Shown here one piece after another: positions 53,976 through 61,963 of a stretch of DNA of 64,000 nt; position 1 is the stretch's first letter, and every line of letters starts with the position of its first letter. Source of the stretch: Bradyrhizobium roseum (GTDB lineage: Bacteria > Pseudomonadota > Alphaproteobacteria > Rhizobiales > Xanthobacteraceae); assembly GCF_030413175.1 (NCBI RefSeq), contig NZ_CP129212.1, positions 3,348,001 to 3,412,000 on the forward strand, written 5' to 3'. Position numbers and translations under genes: made by a program. Below the pieces are notes generated by a model. That model had not been told where the DNA came from, searched no databases, and saw only the letters and a program-made list of their open reading frames with translations.

Positions 53976-54358
53976 CCGATGTCATTCTGATCGACGACAG
54001 CGTGGCGCGGTTTGTCGGCGAGCGCTGCAACACGATCATCTACCCGCCGTTCACGGCGATGGGTATCGCGCGCGATGACGAGATCATCGGCGGCGTGGTG
54101 TTCAACTGCTTCACCCAGAACGACATCGCGGTGACGGTCGCCGGCCACGGCTTTACCCGCCGCTTCATCCGCGCCGTCGGCGCTTACGTGTTCCAGCAGC
54201 TTGGCTGTCTGCGGATGTCGATCACGACCGAGCAGGATAGCGTCGTCGATTATGCAAAGCGGCTTGGCGCTCAGACCGAAGGCAGGAAACGCAACCACTT
54301 CGGCCGGGGCCGACACGGTATCGTGCTCGGCATCCTGAAAGAGGATTGGAAGATCTGA
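53972..54358 (+). CDS. GNAT-like phage protein
   Basis: 128 aa, GTG start overlapping the previous stop (GTGA). IYPPFTAMGIARDDEIIGGVVFNCFTQNDIAVTVAGHGFTRRFIRAVGAYVFQQLGCLRMSITTEQDS follows the N-acetyltransferase fold seen in small proteins in podoviral tail operons. The acetyl-CoA loop is poorly defined, so enzymatic activity is uncertain. Confidence 0.65.
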   Translation: MTDVILIDDSVARFVGERCNTIIYPPFTAMGIARDDEIIGGVVFNCFTQNDIAVTVAGHGFTRRFIRAVGAYVFQQLGCLRMSITTEQDSVVDYAKRLGAQTEGRKRNHFGRGRHGIVLGILKEDWKI

Positions 54359-55377
54359 TGGACACGCCTTCGCCGCCGCCAGCGCCGGATCCGGTCGCCA
54401 CCGCCAAAGCCCAGGGCGACATGAACGCCAACACTGCGATCACCTCGCAGCTGTTGAACCAGACCGACCAGGTCACGCCCTACGGCACGCTCAAATACGA
54501 TCAGACCGGCTCGTCGACCTTCACCGGCGCCGACGGCAAGACCTATACCGTGCCGAAGTTCCAGGCGACGCAGACGCTGTCGCCGACCGAGCAGGCGCTG
54601 TTCGACCTCGCCAACAAGACCAAGACCAACCTCGGGCAGATCGGCGTCGACCAGTCGGCGAAAATCGGCTCGCTGCTCGGCACCAACGTCAATCTCGACA
54701 CCGCGGCCGAGGACAAGATCAACAAGCTGGCTTCGGCGCGGCTCGATCCGCGCTTTGCCCGCGACGAGGACGCGCTGCGGACCCGCCTGACCAACCAGGG
54801 CATCCAGCCGGGCTCGCAGGCCTGGAACGCCGAGATGACCAATTTCCAGCAGGGCCGCAACGATGCCTATAACCAGCTGGCGCTGACCGGCCGCTCGCAG
54901 GGCGTCTCGGAGGCGCTCGCCGAGCGCAACCAGCCGATTAACGAGATCAGTGCGCTGTTGAGCGGCTCGCAGGTCTCGCAGCCGAACTTCGCCGCCACGC
55001 CGCAGACCAACGTCGCCGGCGTCGACTACACCGGGCTGGTCAACAACAACTACAATGCGGCCAACCAGCAGTACAACGCTCAGGTCGGCCAGCAGAACGC
55101 CATGATGGGTGGCATGTTCGGCCTGGCCGGCACGCTCGGCTCGGCTGGCATGAAATACGGCCCTGGCCTGATGGCGATGTCCGACCGTCGCCTCAAGTCC
55201 GACATCGTCCGGATCGGCACCACGCCGCATGGCCTGCCGTTCTACGAATATTCGATCTTCGGCCGGCGCGAGCAGGGCGTCATGGCCGACGAGGTCGAGG
55301 CGGTCATGCCTGAAGCGGTCGCCGTGCACCCGAGCGGTTTCAGGATGGTCGATTACCGCATGTTGGGGCTGCGCTGA
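54358..55377 (+). CDS. Tail protein with C-terminal Peptidase_S74 (intramolecular chaperone) domain
   Basis: 339 aa. The N-terminal region (Gln/Asn/Thr-rich; LNQTDQVTPYGTLKYDQTG, RLTNQGIQPGSQAWNAEMTNFQQGR) is typical of internal tail/ejection proteins. The last 65 residues (SDRRLKSDIVRIG ... GVMADEVEAVMPEAV ... MVDYRML) are the S74 chaperone domain, which trimerises tail fibres and cleaves itself at the Ser of SDRRLK. Start shares the previous stop (TGATG). Confidence 0.75.
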   Translation: MDTPSPPPAPDPVATAKAQGDMNANTAITSQLLNQTDQVTPYGTLKYDQTGSSTFTGADGKTYTVPKFQATQTLSPTEQALFDLANKTKTNLGQIGVDQSAKIGSLLGTNVNLDTAAEDKINKLASARLDPRFARDEDALRTRLTNQGIQPGSQAWNAEMTNFQQGRNDAYNQLALTGRSQGVSEALAERNQPINEISALLSGSQVSQPNFAATPQTNVAGVDYTGLVNNNYNAANQQYNAQVGQQNAMMGGMFGLAGTLGSAGMKYGPGLMAMSDRRLKSDIVRIGTTPHGLPFYEYSIFGRREQGVMADEVEAVMPEAVAVHPSGFRMVDYRMLGLR

Positions 55378-56822
55378 TGGCGGAAAGCAACTCACCGTTC
55401 GTCTGGGGTGCCGCGGGCGAGCAGCTGACGCCCGGCCAGATCGCCGCGCGCCGCAAGGTCGCCGAGGCGATGATCGCGCAAGGCGGCGACTATTCGCCGA
55501 TCCGATCGGCCTGGCAGGGCGCCGCACGCATCGCGCAGGGCCTGCTCGGTGGGCTTGACGCCCGCGAGGCCGACAAGGCCGAAGCCGCCAACGCGACCGC
55601 CGAGCGGCAGATCATCGCAGCGATGCTGGCGGGCGCCGGCGGAGGGTCGGCTTCAAATGCCGCGCCGGCCGCCAGCCCTGCGCCGCCCGTTGCGTCGCCG
55701 ATGCCGCCCGCGGCTTCGGTGCCGTCCGGTCCGGACGCACCAGTGACTCCCGTAAGCCGTTCGGCGGTGCTTCCGAGCGCCAGGGTGTGGGGCGACAAGG
55801 AGGCGGAGGACGCCGGGATCTACGAGAAGCCGGCTTCCGGCGTGGCGACGGTGGCGGCGGCGATGCCCAAGCAGTCCGCCTCGGTGCCGGCCGCGGCGCC
55901 CGCCGGGCCCGCCAACCCGGGCGTCGCGACGGTCGCGGCCGGGATGAACCCGGCGATCGTGCAGGCGGTATCTTCGCCTTACGTCTCCGACCGCACCCGC
56001 AGCCTCGGGATGACCATGCTGGCCGCGGCGATGAAGCCGAAGGAAAAATTCACCCAGGAGACGGACGCCGCCGGCAACGTCTGGAACGTCAATGGGCTCA
56101 CGGGCGAGCGAAAGCTCGAGCTGAAGAGTGAAAAGCCGGAGGAGGCGTCGCGTCCGATCACGGCCGAGGAGCGCCGCGCCTACGGCATTCCTGACGGTAT
56201 GGCGGTGGCGATGACCAAGAACGGACCGAAGGCGATCGGCACCGGGCCCGGGACCACGGTCAATGTAGGCGGCGGTTCGGACAAGCAGATCTTTGATGCC
56301 TTCGACGAGCGCGCCAAGCTGGCGAAGTCGGCGGCGACGGGTCTCGTCGCGCTGCGCGATGCCCGCGCGGCGCTCGATTCAGCCGGCGGCGCCATCACCG
56401 GCGCCGGTGCCGACACCAAGCTGTTGCTGTCGAAAGCGGGTGCCGCGTTCGGCATCACCGATCCGAAGGCGGCCGAGAATACCGAAACGTTTCGCGCGGC
56501 GATCGCGCCGCAGGTCGCCGCGATGCTCAAGAGCACGGTGGGCACGACGAACATTTCCAACAGCGACCGCGAATTCGCAGAGAAGGCCGCTGGCGGATCG
56601 ATCACGCTCGAGGCCGGCTCGATCAAGCGGCTGCTCAACATCATGGAGCGCGCCGCGGTCGCACGCCTTCAGGAACACCAGGAACAGCTCGACGCGGTCT
56701 ATCCGGATCCCGAAAAGCACAAGCGCGAGCGCGCGCTGTTCGGCGTGAAGGTGCCGGACCTGGCCGCCCCGCCGCCGCCCGCCGGCGCGACCAAAACCGG
56801 CGTCAAGTGGAGCGTTGAATAG
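55377..56822 (+). CDS. Internal virion / DNA-ejection protein
   Basis: 481 aa. Ala/Pro-rich with a low-complexity centre (residues 85-190), then the helical part TTNISNSDREFAEKAAGGSITLEAGSIKRLLNIMERAAVARLQEHQEQLDAVYPD. Long Ala-rich helical proteins at this place of the tail operon are ejection proteins in P22-like phages (equivalent of gp7/gp16/gp20). Function assigned by position. Confidence 0.6.
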   Translation: MAESNSPFVWGAAGEQLTPGQIAARRKVAEAMIAQGGDYSPIRSAWQGAARIAQGLLGGLDAREADKAEAANATAERQIIAAMLAGAGGGSASNAAPAASPAPPVASPMPPAASVPSGPDAPVTPVSRSAVLPSARVWGDKEAEDAGIYEKPASGVATVAAAMPKQSASVPAAAPAGPANPGVATVAAGMNPAIVQAVSSPYVSDRTRSLGMTMLAAAMKPKEKFTQETDAAGNVWNVNGLTGERKLELKSEKPEEASRPITAEERRAYGIPDGMAVAMTKNGPKAIGTGPGTTVNVGGGSDKQIFDAFDERAKLAKSAATGLVALRDARAALDSAGGAITGAGADTKLLLSKAGAAFGITDPKAAENTETFRAAIAPQVAAMLKSTVGTTNISNSDREFAEKAAGGSITLEAGSIKRLLNIMERAAVARLQEHQEQLDAVYPDPEKHKRERALFGVKVPDLAAPPPPAGATKTGVKWSVE

Positions 56823-59008
56823 TGGCCACGCTCAACATCGAAGGGCGCAAGGTCACCGTCGACGACAGCTTCCTGAAGTTGTCGCCAGACGAGCAGAATG
56901 CGACCGTCGAAGAGATCGCGAAGTCGCTGGCGCCTCGGGCGCCGGCCGCGCCGCCGCTGCTGGCGCAGGCCGCGGCCGCGGCGCCGACCGAGCCGATCGC
57001 AGCAGCAGCGCCGTCCGCCGACGGTAGTTTCAGCGATACGGTGCGCGCGATTCGCGACGCCGTGCATGCGCCGACGCGGATCCTCGAGAACGGCATTCTG
57101 CTCGGCCTCGGCGACCGTGCACGCGCCGGGATGGGCGCGATCATTGGCGAGGGCCGGCCGAAACTCAGCGGGCTGGTGACCGGAGAGGAGAGCGGTTATG
57201 GCGGACTCCTGAAACGGGAGCAGGCCGAAACCGAGCGGTTTCAGAAGGAGCATCCGATCGCGGCGCCGGCGGCGGAAATCGTCGGCGGCGCGATGTCGCC
57301 GGTCGGTGCGATCGCCGCAGCCGGCAAGGGCGTCTCGCTCGGCGCCAAGACGCTCTATGCGGCGCTTGCGGGCGGCGGCATCGGCGGTCTGCAGGGCGGA
57401 TTCTCTTCGAAGGACTGGACCGATGTCGCACAGACCGCAAAGGACACCGCGGTCGGTGGCCTTGTCGGCGGCACGCTTGGCGCAGCCATTCCCGGCGCGG
57501 CCAAGGTGGTCGGATCCGGCTACAACCTGATCGCCAACGCAATCCGCGGCCGCGCCGAGGGCATGTCGCGGGGCGCGAGCAAACATCTGGTGAACGCCAT
57601 GGAAGCCGACACGCCGGCGGCCGTGAAAGCCGAGCTTCAGCGGCTCGGGCTCGACGCCATGCTGGCCGACTCGGGACCGACGATGTTGGGCAAGACGCAG
57701 GGCGCGGCATTGCTGTCCGACGAAGGGCGCACGGTGGCGACCAATGCGCTCAAGGGTCGCGACACCGGCACGAATTCCCGAATTATGGATGACGTCGAGC
57801 GCGCGTTGGGCCCGGCGGAAGATCCGGCGACGGCGACGCGCAATATCATCGACTACCGCTCCCATGTCGATTCGCAGAACTATCCGCGGGTGCTGCGCGC
57901 TGCGCAGCCGGTCCGGACCGCGCCGCTGATGGTCGAGCTCGAGGACGCGATCATCAGCGCGCCACACGGCGGCGCCGAACGGCGCGCGCTGGAACATCTG
58001 CAGCAGATGCTGACGCGCGAGCAGCTCCGGCCGCGCCCGGATCCGTTCGCTCCGGGGCGCCAGGCGCTCGATGCCAACGGCCAGCCAGCGTTCGATCGCA
58101 TTCGCGTCAACCAGGACCGGGCCGAGGTGCTGCACAAGGTCAAGCAGGAACTCGACAACGTGATCGAGCACGATGCGCCGGGCCTGGGCATCCAGGCCGG
58201 CGCCCTGCGTAATCAGCAGGCCCAGTTGAAGCGCTTCCGGCATGACCTCAACCAGGCGCTCGAGAACCAGGTCGACGGCTACGCGCGTGCCAACCGGGTT
58301 TCGGAGCGGCTGGCACGGCGCGCCGAGGCAGTGAAAGAGGGCACCGGCTACCTCGGCGAAGGCAGGACCACGCCGTCGCCGGCGCGCTTCCGCGATGAGC
58401 ACGAGCAGCGCGACGTCGGCACGCGGATCGCATTCGCGAAGGGCAGCCGCGGCGAGATCGACCGCAAGCTCGGGACCAAGGCCAACGACCTGCAGGCGCT
58501 ACGCGCCGAGTTGCAGGGCGAGGGCGGCTGGAACACGGAAAAGATCGCGACGGTACACGGCGACGATGCGGCCCGCCAGCTGATGGATACCGTGGAGCGC
58601 AACCTCAAATTCCGCGACACCCACACCAAGGTGGTCGAGAATTCGCAGACCGAGATCCGCAGATCCGCCCGCGAGGCGATGAAACCGACCAACGCCGGCG
58701 ATGGGCCGATGATTCATTCTGGCGCGACTTCTACCGGTCTGGTGGCGACCGCAGCCAAGAAGGCGGTGGCGGCGATCGCCAACGCGATGCTGCGGACCGA
58801 TCCGACCAAATCCTACGGCGAGGTGGCGCGGGTGTTGACAACGCAGGGCGCGCAGCGCGATGCGCACTACCAAGCGATCCTAAACGCCCTGGAGCGGCGC
58901 AATGAGAACAGCGCTATCGCATCGACGGTGGGCGATCGTTCAGCTCTCGCAGCGTCGATCGCCGCGAGCGCGCTTCTAAATGATCGTATGCGAAAGCACC
59001 GGCAATAG
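56822..59008 (+). CDS. Large internal virion / ejection protein
   Basis: 728 aa, GTG start sharing the previous stop. The first 40 residues (ATLNIEGRKVTVDDSFLKLSPDEQNATVEEIAKSL) are a repeat-like domain common in podoviral ejection proteins. Next comes a Gly/Ala-rich stretch that could insert in membranes (IGGLQGGFSSKDW, AVGGLVGGTLGAAIPGAAKVVG). The long helical remainder has no enzymatic motif that I recognise. It probably forms part of the trans-envelope ejection channel. Its 3' end overlaps an opposite-strand small gene. Confidence 0.65.
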   Translation: MATLNIEGRKVTVDDSFLKLSPDEQNATVEEIAKSLAPRAPAAPPLLAQAAAAAPTEPIAAAAPSADGSFSDTVRAIRDAVHAPTRILENGILLGLGDRARAGMGAIIGEGRPKLSGLVTGEESGYGGLLKREQAETERFQKEHPIAAPAAEIVGGAMSPVGAIAAAGKGVSLGAKTLYAALAGGGIGGLQGGFSSKDWTDVAQTAKDTAVGGLVGGTLGAAIPGAAKVVGSGYNLIANAIRGRAEGMSRGASKHLVNAMEADTPAAVKAELQRLGLDAMLADSGPTMLGKTQGAALLSDEGRTVATNALKGRDTGTNSRIMDDVERALGPAEDPATATRNIIDYRSHVDSQNYPRVLRAAQPVRTAPLMVELEDAIISAPHGGAERRALEHLQQMLTREQLRPRPDPFAPGRQALDANGQPAFDRIRVNQDRAEVLHKVKQELDNVIEHDAPGLGIQAGALRNQQAQLKRFRHDLNQALENQVDGYARANRVSERLARRAEAVKEGTGYLGEGRTTPSPARFRDEHEQRDVGTRIAFAKGSRGEIDRKLGTKANDLQALRAELQGEGGWNTEKIATVHGDDAARQLMDTVERNLKFRDTHTKVVENSQTEIRRSAREAMKPTNAGDGPMIHSGATSTGLVATAAKKAVAAIANAMLRTDPTKSYGEVARVLTTQGAQRDAHYQAILNALERRNENSAIASTVGDRSALAASIAASALLNDRMRKHRQ

Positions 59009-59141
59009 CGCAGCCGGTGATGCTGAGGCAGATCACCGCGAACGGGCCGAATCCCCACACATCGAGCGCCTGCATGAGGCCGTACTTCAGCGCAGCGATG
59101 AACGCCGCGAGCACGCCGGTGCAAATGAGGATCCGTACCAT
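58914..59141 (-). CDS. 75-aa two-helix membrane protein on the opposite strand
   Basis: Two hydrophobic helices (RILICTGVLAAFIAALKYGLM and PFAVICLSITGCAIAGAFAY) joined by a short loop, with a basic C-terminal tail. AGGAGCGAGG precedes the ATG closely. It overlaps 95 bases of the ejection-protein gene in antisense. It could be a lysogen-expressed membrane protein such as a superinfection-exclusion factor, or an antisense-oriented holin-type protein. Function unknown. Confidence 0.55.
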   Translation of the reverse strand: MVRILICTGVLAAFIAALKYGLMQALDVWGFGPFAVICLSITGCAIAGAFAYDHLEARSRRSTLRELNDRPPSMR

Positions 59142-59219
59142 CCTCGCTCCTAGTCCGATTCCGCGAAAATCTCAAAGCCTTTTGTTCGGCCTTCGTTCTT
59201 TTTCAGGGGATGCCTGCGC

Positions 59220-60113
59220 ATGCCATCAGACGCAAACGGCAATTATGCGCTGCCTGCCGGATACCTGGCCATTACCGGCCAGACGATCCAGCCGAGCCAG
59301 CACAACCCGCCGCTGGAAGACATCGCCACGGCGATGACGGCGCGGCTGTCCGTCAACGGCGCCAACCCGATGACGGGCCCGCTCAAGCTCGCCGACGGCC
59401 TGGTCGGCGCGCCGAGCCTCACGTTCAACACCGCGCAGACGACGGGCTTCTACAAGACCGCCGGCGGCAATATCGGCGTGGCGATCGCGGGCGCCGAGAC
59501 GGTGGAATTCGGACCCTCCGGCATCCACAAGGGCGGCAAGCTGATCGGCGAGCTGTTCGACTGGACCGGCACCACCGCGCCGGCGCTGTGCGTGCTGCCG
59601 TTCGGCCAGACCCTGTCGCGCACGGCCTATGCGGATCTCTGGGCCTTTGCGCAGATCCAGATCGCGGCCGGCAACACGCTTTACAACAACGGTAACGGCA
59701 CCACGACCTTCGGCATCATGGACCAGCGCGGCCGCGTGCGCGCCTGCAAGGACGACATCGGCGGCGTGGCCGCTGGCCGCCTGACCTCGACCTATTTCGG
59801 CGCCAGCGCCGTCACGCTCGGCAACGTCGGCGGCCTGGAGAGCCACACACTGACCACGCCGCAGCTCGCCGCGCACAATCATGGCATCACCGATCTCGGA
59901 CATTTTCACGGCGGCGTCATGACGGGAACGAACGCTGCAGCCAGCGTTGGCGGTCAGGTCGTTGGTTCCGGGGTCGCCCAGTACGGAATCAGAGATCAAA
60001 ATTCTTCCTCGGCTACCACCGGCATCACGATCAACAACGCCGGCACCGGCACCGCGCACAACAACGTGCAGCCGACGATCATCGTCAACGTCGCGCTGTT
60101 CGCCGGCGCCTGA
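59220..60113 (+). CDS. Tail collar-domain protein
   Basis: 297 aa. Phage collar/tail-fibre architecture: N-terminal LSVNGANPMTGPLKLADGLVGAPSLTF repeats, the collar segment LPFGQTLSRTAYADLWAFAQI ... GTTTFGIMDQRGRVRACKDDIGG, and C-terminal HNHGITDLGHFHGG metal-binding histidines, ending NNVQPTIIVNVALFAGA. Such proteins form the trimeric tail tip that touches the cell surface. Confidence 0.85.
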   Translation: MPSDANGNYALPAGYLAITGQTIQPSQHNPPLEDIATAMTARLSVNGANPMTGPLKLADGLVGAPSLTFNTAQTTGFYKTAGGNIGVAIAGAETVEFGPSGIHKGGKLIGELFDWTGTTAPALCVLPFGQTLSRTAYADLWAFAQIQIAAGNTLYNNGNGTTTFGIMDQRGRVRACKDDIGGVAAGRLTSTYFGASAVTLGNVGGLESHTLTTPQLAAHNHGITDLGHFHGGVMTGTNAAASVGGQVVGSGVAQYGIRDQNSSSATTGITINNAGTGTAHNNVQPTIIVNVALFAGA

Positions 60114-60137
60114 TCTGCAAACTCCACGGAGCATCTG

Positions 60138-60851
60138 ATGACCGACCTCAACGCCCTCACCAGGGCGAATGCGAAGCGCTGGGCCGATGCCAGGCTGACG
60201 CGCAATTTCACCGCCGTCGCCCGCCGCCTGGTCGCGCCAGCCGCCAAGGCCAGGTACCAGGCCGTCGCCGTCAAAACCGGCGTGCCGTGGGCGGTGATCG
60301 CGGTCATCCATCAGCGCGAGAGCTCGCAGGACTGGACCGGATCGCTGGCGCAGGGCGATCCCTGGGACCGGGTTTCGGTGCACGTGCCGGCCGGCCGCGG
60401 GCCGTTCTGCTCCTGGGAAGAGGCGGCGATCGACGCGCTGGTCAACTGCGCGCCCTATGCCGCCCGCAACAAGGACTGGAGCATCGGCGGGACGCTCGCG
60501 ATGCTCGAGCGGTACAACGGCCTCGGATATGCCAGTAAGGGCCGGCCGTCGCCCTATATCTGGGCCGGCACCGATCAGTACGTCAGTGGCAAATACGTCC
60601 GCGACGGCGTCTACGATCCCAATGTCGTCGACAGCCAGCTCGGCTGCGCCGGCCTGCTCATCACCATGATGAAGCTAGATCCCACGATCAAGTTCGCGGG
60701 CGCGGCCGCGATCGCGCCGCCGGTGGTACCGAAGCCGCAACCGGCGCAGGCGCCCGCCGCCAAAACTCCGGCCTCCATCACCAACCCGGCGAAGGGCTCG
60801 ATCGGCGCCGTCATCGCCAACATCCTCACCGCCATCTTAAAAGGAAAATAG
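60138..60851 (+). CDS. Endolysin (lysozyme-like muramidase)
   Basis: 237 aa. VPWAVIAVIHQRESSQDWTGSLAQGDPWDRVSVHVPAGRGPF resembles a family of phage lysozyme-like lytic enzymes with Glu in HQRESS as probable catalytic acid, followed by WEEAAIDALVNCAP and LAMLERYNGLGYASKG (substrate cleft). A Pro/Ala linker leads to a hydrophobic C-terminal helix (IGAVIANILTAIL), possibly a membrane anchor. It lies before the holin-like genes, so host lysis is the role. Confidence 0.8.
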   Translation: MTDLNALTRANAKRWADARLTRNFTAVARRLVAPAAKARYQAVAVKTGVPWAVIAVIHQRESSQDWTGSLAQGDPWDRVSVHVPAGRGPFCSWEEAAIDALVNCAPYAARNKDWSIGGTLAMLERYNGLGYASKGRPSPYIWAGTDQYVSGKYVRDGVYDPNVVDSQLGCAGLLITMMKLDPTIKFAGAAAIAPPVVPKPQPAQAPAAKTPASITNPAKGSIGAVIANILTAILKGK

Positions 60852-60853
60852 CC

Positions 60854-61210
60854 ATGTGGTCGTTCGTCCTCATCGTTCCGGGCCTGGTTGTCGCTTACCT
60901 GATGTTCGTTCGGCCGGTGCTGCGCGCCGTGCCGGCGTTCAGGTCGTTCTATGCCGAGGCCGACAGTGTCTGGCAGAAGGTGTGGGCGGTCTGCGGCAAG
61001 TCGCTGACCGTGGCCTGGTCGTACCTGGTGCTGGCCGCCAGCACCGTCCTCAGCCAGATCGACTTGCTCGCGGCGACGCTCGGCGACCCAAATTTCAAGG
61101 AGCAGGTCACGGGCGTGATCGGCACCGACCCGAAGGTGCTGGGCTATTTCGCCATGGTCGTTTCGACGGTCACGATCGCCGCGCGGCTGCGCTCCATCGG
61201 CAAGGCCTAA
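60854..61210 (+). CDS. Membrane protein of the lysis cassette
   Basis: 118 aa. An N-terminal helix (FVLIVPGLVVAYLMFV) and two further hydrophobic segments (LTVAWSYLVLAASTVLSQI; VLGYFAMVVSTVTIAA). Small multi-span protein between endolysin and holin-like genes: a second holin or antiholin is possible. It starts two bases after the endolysin stop. Confidence 0.6.
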   Translation: MWSFVLIVPGLVVAYLMFVRPVLRAVPAFRSFYAEADSVWQKVWAVCGKSLTVAWSYLVLAASTVLSQIDLLAATLGDPNFKEQVTGVIGTDPKVLGYFAMVVSTVTIAARLRSIGKA

Positions 61211-61214
61211 GCCG

Positions 61215-61598
61215 ATGTGGATGACGATCATCAGCTTCGTCGGCGGGCCGGTCATCAAGGGCCTGATCGAGGCCTATCAGGCCAAGCTTGCGGCCGGCAA
61301 CACCTCGGAAAAGATCGCCAGCGAAACGGCCTCCGCCGAAATCGCGGCGCAGGTCTCCGAAACCAACGCGATCATGCAATACCGCATCGCCGAGATCGGG
61401 CACTGGTACGAACCCGACAAGCTGATGGGTTATTTCGTGGCCATCTATTTCGGAAAACTCCTGATCTGGGACAAGGTGCTCGGGCTCGGCGTCACCGATC
61501 CGCTGGCGGGATTCGCCTCGGTGACCTCGAACCTGGTGGTCTCGTTCTATTTCGCCAAGCGTGGCTTTGAAAACGTGGCAAGGATCATCAAGCGATGA
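61215..61598 (+). CDS. Holin-like protein
   Basis: 127 aa. N-terminal amphipathic/hydrophobic helix (MTIISFVGGPVIKGLIEAY), polar helix (AGNTSEKIASETASAEIAAQV), then LMGYFVAIYFGKLLIWDKVLGLG and a last helix with SVTSNLVVSFYFAKRGFENV. The pattern fits a family of alphaproteobacterial phage holins. It lies after the endolysin and is followed at once by the XhlA-like gene through a 9-codon bridge. Confidence 0.65.
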   Translation: MWMTIISFVGGPVIKGLIEAYQAKLAAGNTSEKIASETASAEIAAQVSETNAIMQYRIAEIGHWYEPDKLMGYFVAIYFGKLLIWDKVLGLGVTDPLAGFASVTSNLVVSFYFAKRGFENVARIIKR

Positions 61599-61624
61599 CC
61601 ACCTTGGGGATTATCAAGCGATGA
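61582..61624 (+). repeat. 17-base direct duplication bridging two lysis genes
   Basis: GGATCATCAAGCGATGA (61582) and GGATTATCAAGCGATGA (61608) are direct repeats 26 bases apart with one difference. The duplication creates a 9-codon frame (61595-61624) that overlaps the holin-like stop and the next start by ATGA on each side. Confidence 0.7.
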
Positions 61625-61857
61625 AACTCGCCACCGATCGCCCCACGACACAATCCGCGCGGATCTACGCGCTCGAGCAGGCGAGGGCGACCGACAACGA
61701 TCGCCTCGAGAAGATCGAGAAGACCGTCAGCGAGATCCGCGAGCTGCTGCTCGGCGCCAAGGCGATTATCTGGTTCGTCGGGAAGATCGTCGCCTGGGTC
61801 GGCGGGCCTTCGGCGATCGCCGGCGCGGGCTACGCGGTGTGGCGCGTGCTGCACTGA
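61621..61857 (+). CDS. XhlA-like coiled-coil plus transmembrane protein
   Basis: 78 aa from MKLATDRPT. A coiled coil (RIYALEQARATDNDRLEKIEKTVSEIRELLLG) precedes a single C-terminal transmembrane helix (AIIWFVGKIVAWVGGPSAIAGAGYAV). This is the layout of haemolysin XhlA-type lysis accessory proteins. It completes the lysis cassette. The start is set by the ATGA overlap with the 9-codon frame. Confidence 0.65.
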   Translation: MKLATDRPTTQSARIYALEQARATDNDRLEKIEKTVSEIRELLLGAKAIIWFVGKIVAWVGGPSAIAGAGYAVWRVLH

Positions 61858-61881
61858 TCGACTAATTGGATCAATCCATCG

Positions 61882-61916
61882 ACGCCGTCGGCACCGCGCC
61901 GGCGGCGTTTCGTTTC
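61882..61916 (+). terminator. Terminator of the late/lysis operon
   Basis: An 11-bp stem (ACGCCGTCGGC with GCCGGCGGCGT, one G-U pair, 5-base loop) followed by TTCGTTTC, 24 bases after the last lysis gene. It separates the rightward late operon from the convergent cargo gene. Confidence 0.6.
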
Positions 61917-61963
61917 AGCTATTCCGTGATGATCGCGCGAAGAGGAGTTCGGCTAGCGGGGAG

